From Sphingomonas sp. PsM26 (GTDB lineage Bacteria > Pseudomonadota > Alphaproteobacteria > Sphingomonadales > Sphingomonadaceae): a stretch of 64,000 nucleotides of DNA. Under the pieces are notes generated by a model, which worked only from the letters and a program-made list of their open reading frames with translations, did no database searches and was not told the origin of the DNA. The stretch covers positions 124,001-188,000 of the forward strand of contig JARUXA010000004.1 of assembly GCA_030433805.1 (NCBI GenBank). The letters are read 5' to 3'. Made by a program: the position numbers and the translations under genes. Positions 60,391-64,000 of the stretch are shown here, piece by piece; the stretch's first letter is position 1, and each line of letters starts with the position of its first letter.

Positions 60391-60418
60391 GATGTCGGGC
60401 GGCGGGGGGACCTTTTTT

Positions 60419-60570
60419 CCACCGTTCGTCCTGGGGTGCGACCGAGTAGCCCTTCTTCAGGGCGTATCGCGGGCGCGTATGGAAGGATCGCCACGCGCGG
60501 CAACCTGTCCTTCGATACGCGCCCTCGATACGGCTTCGCCTACTCGGTCGCACCTCAGGACGAACGGTGG
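60419..60570. repeat. large inverted repeat C
   Basis: Outer arms at 60419-60449 and 60540-60570 match over 30 of 31 positions (beginning CCACCGTTCGTCCTG). Inner arms at about 60463-60487 and 60508-60532 match at about 22 of 25. The element is 152 bases, ends just before the stop of the glycosyltransferase gene and could form a long cruciform. It has no coding capacity, resembling a MITE or REP-type element. Confidence 0.85.
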
Positions 60571-60585
60571 GAACGATCACCTAGC

Positions 60586-61869
60586 TCACACCCAGGTCGG
60601 CGACCACGTCCAGTAGCGGAACGCATCTGGCCCCGGGAGCGGTGCAGCCGACAACACCGGGTAGAAGACCGCGAAAAGCAGGATCGTCACCGCGAGGAAC
60701 ATCTGTTCCCAGCGCCGGGGCAGCGCGAACCGATCGAATGCCACCGCCAGCACGATACACAGCGCGATGCTCGGCAGATAATAGTAATAAAAGAAGCCGA
60801 TCTTCTTCGGAATGACGATCCAGACGAGATAGCTGGCGACCCATAATCCCGCTGCGGCGAACAGTTTCGGCGACCTGTCGCGAACCGCGACATAAAGGCA
60901 CCCGGCGACCGCGATCAGCCCGCCCCACAGCACCGCGAGATTGCCGATCAGCAATACCCCGCGTTGGGCCCCGTCGACGCGCTCGTACAGATACCAGATC
61001 GGGCGGAGCATGATCGGCCACGCCCACCAGTCCGACTGATAGGGATGCGGCGGCAACGGCAATGTCTGGCGGTCGTACATACGCTGCTGGAACGAGAAGA
61101 GCGTGCCGAACGTCAAAGGATCGTGGGTGTAGAAGAAAGCGGGCGCAAAGGTGGCGAAATACACCGCCACGCTGACCATTCCCAGCGCCAGAATGGCAGG
61201 AACCGCCGACATCCCGGGCCAGTGACGATGCCCCCCGGCATTCAGCGCGGCAAACACCGACCGTCCGCCGTTGCGGGCGTCGTGGAGCCGCAGCAGGACG
61301 AAGCCGATTGCGGCAAAGGCGATCAACGGTGCCGCCGCCCACTTCGCTGCAACCGAAAGCCCCAGCAGCACTGTCCCCAGAATCCAGCGGGACCACGCCT
61401 GCGCCCCGGTCCGTCCCCGCATCGCCCACATCAACGCCGCCAACCCGAGGATTGCAAAGGCCGCCATGAAGCCGTCGAGCATTCCGATGCGGGCCTGGAC
61501 ATACACCGTGCCGTTGAACAGCGCGAACAGCGCGCCGAACACCGCCGGGCGCACCCGGCCGAGCATCAGCCAGACAATCGCGAACACCCCGAGGACGATG
61601 CCCGTCCCGGCGAGCGTCGAGAAGAACCGCCACCCCAGGCTCGTATCGCCGAACAGCAGGATGCCACAGGCGATGATTTCCTTCGCGAGCAACGGATGCT
61701 CGATATTGGTCGGTCCGGCGAGCGCGATCAGCGTCCGTGCGGCGGGGACATAATGCGTTTCGTCGAACATCAGCTTGCTGGGAATCGTCAGGCGATAGCT
61801 GAACAAGGCCTGTGCGAGCAGCGCCAGAGCGGCCGCTGCACGATAGGGATGGGGCCGGGCGTCGCTCAC
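60586..61869 (-). CDS. GT39-type (dolichyl-phosphate-mannose-like) membrane glycosyltransferase
   Basis: The 427-residue polytopic protein belongs to the protein O-mannosyltransferase (PMT/GT39) group. The first external loop has KLMFDETHYVPAARTLI with the acidic pair DE, followed by NIEHPLLAKEII, both hallmarks. About eleven membrane helices follow, with FFYTHDPLTFGTLFSFQQRM in a middle loop. In bacteria such enzymes glycosylate proteins or lipids from a polyprenyl-phosphate sugar. GTG 61869 with an upstream GAGG is chosen over a TTG at 61947. It diverges from metZ. Confidence 0.85.
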   Translation of the reverse strand: MSDARPHPYRAAAALALLAQALFSYRLTIPSKLMFDETHYVPAARTLIALAGPTNIEHPLLAKEIIACGILLFGDTSLGWRFFSTLAGTGIVLGVFAIVWLMLGRVRPAVFGALFALFNGTVYVQARIGMLDGFMAAFAILGLAALMWAMRGRTGAQAWSRWILGTVLLGLSVAAKWAAAPLIAFAAIGFVLLRLHDARNGGRSVFAALNAGGHRHWPGMSAVPAILALGMVSVAVYFATFAPAFFYTHDPLTFGTLFSFQQRMYDRQTLPLPPHPYQSDWWAWPIMLRPIWYLYERVDGAQRGVLLIGNLAVLWGGLIAVAGCLYVAVRDRSPKLFAAAGLWVASYLVWIVIPKKIGFFYYYYLPSIALCIVLAVAFDRFALPRRWEQMFLAVTILLFAVFYPVLSAAPLPGPDAFRYWTWSPTWV

Positions 61870-61964
61870 GAGCGCCTCTATCCAGCCGAACGGACTTGCT
61901 TTCAAGCGATGTCGGCGGGAACGGGCATTGACGCGCCCCGCCGCCAACCGGCAAAGCGTGCACC

Positions 61965-63170
61965 ATGAAACGCCGTACCGGACAAGACCAGAGCATCACC
62001 CGCCAGTGGCGCCCCGCAACGCAAGCCGTCCGCGGCGGCACCGCGCGCAGCGAATGGGGGGAAACCTCCGAGGCGCTCTTCCTGACGTCGGGCTATGCCT
62101 ATGATTGCGCGGCGGACGCCGCTGCGCGTTTCGCCGGCGAGCAGACCGGCATGACCTATTCGCGGTTGCAGAACCCGACGGTCGAGATGCTGGAGAACCG
62201 CATCGCCTTGCTCGAAGGCGCTGAAGCGTGCCGGACGATGGCGACCGGCATGGCGGCGATGACCGCGGTCTTGTTGTGCCAGCTTCAGACCGGCGACCAT
62301 GTCGTCGCCGGGCGTGCGGCGTTTGGATCATGCCGGTGGCTGGTCGATACGCTGCTGCCCAAGTTCGGGATCGAGACGACCGTCGTCGACGCGCGTGATC
62401 CGCAGCAGTTCGAGGATGCGTGTCGCCCCAATACCAAGGTGTTCTTCTTCGAGACCCCCGCCAATCCGACGATGGACGTGGTCGACCTGAAGGCGGTTTG
62501 CGACATCGCACGCGCGCGCGGGATCACGTCGGTGGTGGATAACGCCTTCGCGACGCCGGCGCTGCAGCGTCCGATGGAGTTCGGTGCGGACGTAACCGCC
62601 TATAGCGCGACGAAGATGATGGATGGGCAGGGGCGCGTTCTGGCGGGCGCGGTGTGCGGGACGGAAGCGTTCATCAACGACACATTGCTCCCCTTCACGC
62701 GCAACACCGGGCCGACGCTGAGCGCGTTCAATGCATGGGTGGTCCTCAAGGGGCTCGAGACGCTCGACCTGCGGATCCGGCGGCAGTCGGAGAATGCGGT
62801 CAAGGTCGGGCGCTTCATCGAGGGGCGGGTGCCGCGGATCCTGCATCCGGGCCTGCCGAGCCATCCGCAGCACAATCTCGCGATGAGCCAGATGGAGGCA
62901 TGCGGCCCGATCTTCGCGTTCGAGGTTGCCGGGCGTACGCAGGCACATGCGTTGCTCGACGCGCTCGAGCTTGTCGATATCTCGAACAACATCGGGGATT
63001 CGCGGTCGCTGATGACGCATCCCGCGTCGACGACGCATTCGAGTGTCGCCGAGGACAAGCGTCTGGAGATGGGCGTGACCGAGGGGTTGCTGCGGCTCAA
63101 CGTCGGGCTCGAGGACGCGGACGACGTGATCGGGGACATCGATCAGGCGCTGACGGCGGCGGGGCTTTGA
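61965..63170 (+). CDS. metZ: O-succinylhomoserine sulfhydrylase (MetZ-type)
   Basis: MetZ makes homocysteine from O-succinylhomoserine and sulfide with pyridoxal phosphate. The 401-residue protein has GETSEALFLTSGYAYD, YSRLQNPTVEMLENRIALLEG, the PLP-contacting FFETPANPTMDV and DNAFATPALQRP, and the cofactor lysine in YSATKMMDGQGRVLAG. HPASTTHSSV and EGLLRLNVGLED close the fold. Related cystathionine enzymes share these motifs, so substrate choice is inferred from family resemblance. No clear SAM riboswitch is seen in the roughly 95 bases before it. apaG follows. Confidence 0.92.
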   Translation: MKRRTGQDQSITRQWRPATQAVRGGTARSEWGETSEALFLTSGYAYDCAADAAARFAGEQTGMTYSRLQNPTVEMLENRIALLEGAEACRTMATGMAAMTAVLLCQLQTGDHVVAGRAAFGSCRWLVDTLLPKFGIETTVVDARDPQQFEDACRPNTKVFFFETPANPTMDVVDLKAVCDIARARGITSVVDNAFATPALQRPMEFGADVTAYSATKMMDGQGRVLAGAVCGTEAFINDTLLPFTRNTGPTLSAFNAWVVLKGLETLDLRIRRQSENAVKVGRFIEGRVPRILHPGLPSHPQHNLAMSQMEACGPIFAFEVAGRTQAHALLDALELVDISNNIGDSRSLMTHPASTTHSSVAEDKRLEMGVTEGLLRLNVGLEDADDVIGDIDQALTAAGL

Positions 63171-63204
63171 GTATCGTGGGCGGTCAGGGCAGGGAGTTCG
63201 CTTC

Positions 63205-63603
63205 GTGAAGGCGCTTTTCCCCTATGTCGCGGAAACCTTCGGGGTTGTCGTCCGGGTGTCCGTCAGCTTCCTTCCCGAACAGTCCGAGCCCGAGCGCGGG
63301 CGGTGGTTCTGGGCGTATCATATCCGGATCGAGAACGTGTCGGACCGGACGGTCCAGCTGCTCACGCGGCACTGGATCATCACCGACGGACGCGGCGCGC
63401 GGCATACCGTCGAGGGCGAAGGCGTGATCGGCGAACAGCCGACGATCGCGCCGGGCGAAAGTTTCGACTATGTCTCGGGGTGTCCGCTGGCGACGCCGAG
63501 CGGGGCGATGGTCGGGAGCTATCATATGCTCGCCGAGGATGGTGCCGCGTTCGATGTCGACATCCCGCGGTTCACGCTGATCGCGCCGGCGGTGGGCGCA
63601 TGA
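63205..63603 (+). CDS. apaG: ApaG protein
   Basis: The 132-residue protein matches ApaG, a small immunoglobulin-like domain protein associated with divalent cation resistance and diadenosine tetraphosphate in enterobacteria. It shows VRVSVSFLPEQSEPERGRWFWAYHIRIEN, the TVQLLTRHWIITDGRG core, the GVIGEQPTIAPGESFDYVSG motif and GSYHMLAEDG. The GTG start is used as the first codon near the family's beginning. It lies about 35 bases after metZ, and a LysR-type gene follows 25 bases later. Confidence 0.93.
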   Translation: MKALFPYVAETFGVVVRVSVSFLPEQSEPERGRWFWAYHIRIENVSDRTVQLLTRHWIITDGRGARHTVEGEGVIGEQPTIAPGESFDYVSGCPLATPSGAMVGSYHMLAEDGAAFDVDIPRFTLIAPAVGA

Positions 63604-63628
63604 GTCGTTTGTTCGGGGCAACCGGCGG

Positions 63629-64000
63629 ATGAAACGCACGCATCTGCCTCTGAATGGACTGCGCGTGCTCGATGCGGCTGCGCGGCATCTGAGCTTTACG
63701 CGTGCTGCGGACGAACTGGCGGTCACCCCCGCGGCGGTCGGGCAGCAGATCCGCGCGCTGGAGGACACACTTGGCGTCGTGCTGTTCCGACGGACCACCA
63801 AGGGTCTCGAACTGACGCCGGAAGGCGAGGGCGGGCTCGCGGCTCTGCGCCACGGTTTCCTGCAGTTCGAGGAAGCCGTCCGCGCGATGCAGGCGGGGCA
63901 GACGAGCAAGTCGCTGACGATCGCCGCGCCGCGCGACCTGACCGAGAAATGGCTGATGCCGCGGCTTGCCGACATCGCGCGCGATGACCCGGAGATGCGC
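63629..64000 (+). CDS. LysR-type transcriptional regulator, 5' part
   Basis: The window ends inside this gene after 124 codons. The N-terminal helix-turn-helix is clear: LPLNGLRVLDAAARHLSFTRAADELAVTPAAVGQQIRALED, with LFRRTTKGLELTPEGEGGL following, the pattern of the GcvA-like branch. The effector domain begins at about residue 95 (SLTIAAPRDLTEKWLMPRLA). The regulated genes are not known. ATG 63629 starts at the usual distance before the helix-turn-helix. It is partial because of the window edge. Confidence 0.93.
   Translation, partial: MKRTHLPLNGLRVLDAAARHLSFTRAADELAVTPAAVGQQIRALEDTLGVVLFRRTTKGLELTPEGEGGLAALRHGFLQFEEAVRAMQAGQTSKSLTIAAPRDLTEKWLMPRLADIARDDPEMR

Noticed and set aside
61870..61964. 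A SAM-type riboswitch before metZ
   Set aside because: The 95 bases are shared with a divergent gene and show no SAM riboswitch core that I can recognise.
1..64000. CRISPR arrays, rRNA genes, insertion sequences or integrases
   Set aside because: No regularly spaced direct repeats, rRNA sequence or transposase/integrase reading frame was found. The only RNA gene I can support is tRNA-Pro.

Overview
The window looks like a chromosomal segment of a sphingomonad (Alphaproteobacteria, Sphingomonadales, close to Sphingomonas). The base composition is GC-rich throughout. It carries the alphaproteobacterial cell-cycle regulators SciP (DUF1153) and TrcR (DUF1013), the alphaproteobacterial order coaBC-ubiB-ubiE-mutM-rpsT-dnaA, and clustered GANTC (CcrM) sites upstream of dnaA. 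Genus assignment is inference from protein style and gene order, not from a database match.

Layout. 1-3 kb: a frameshifted small membrane protein gene and kup. 3-5.6 kb: pdeM, a repeat block, a periplasmic msrA and a DedA protein. 5.7-11.5 kb: a one-strand pentose-phosphate block (rpiA, tkt, tal, gnd, a Cof-type HAD phosphatase). 11.6-17.5 kb: a SIMPL protein, GlsB/YeaQ protein, sciP, mnmA, then a minus-strand run dut - small unknown gene - moeB-like - wecB. 17.5-25.7 kb: DUF3072 protein, coaB, coaC, a membrane protein, ubiB, ubiE facing mutM, rpsT and dnaA. 25.7-31.1 kb: a DUF3089 hydrolase, a repeat block, the export operon yajC-secD-secF with a Mth938-like gene, and a monooxygenase-like protein. 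31.1-34.8 kb: a periplasmic protein, tRNA-Pro(GGG) with an AT-richer orphan gene just behind it, a small exported protein and a polytopic membrane protein. 34.9-40.2 kb: a phosphorelay locus (LuxR-type regulator, REC-HPt protein, 1308-residue MASE1/PAS hybrid kinase). 40.4-41.4 kb: an endolysin-holin pair of the gene-transfer-agent type. 41.5-46.4 kb: convergent S9 and M16 peptidases. 46.6-49.4 kb: tgt, trcR and a parDE module whose toxin is broken by an amber codon. 49.5-54.2 kb: a glycosyltransferase/metallophosphatase pair, a glutathione transferase, an acyl-CoA ligase and a small membrane protein. 54.2-64 kb: a diguanylate cyclase, clpA, DUF1192 protein, quinone oxidoreductase, a lipoprotein, a GT39-type membrane glycosyltransferase, metZ, apaG and the start of a LysR regulator.

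Most genes are housekeeping. The unusual material lies between them. A CCCCGGCGAAGGCCGGGG hairpin repeat occurs as head-to-head doublets with nearly constant spacing at four places. At two of these, the repeat and the 3' ends of neighbouring genes have been duplicated in tandem, leaving decayed gene-end copies. Two further inverted-repeat families are present. Other points of interest are coaB and coaC in overlapping reading frames, the inactivated ParE, the GTA-like lysis pair, the phosphorelay with two HPt domains, and the GANTC cluster before dnaA.
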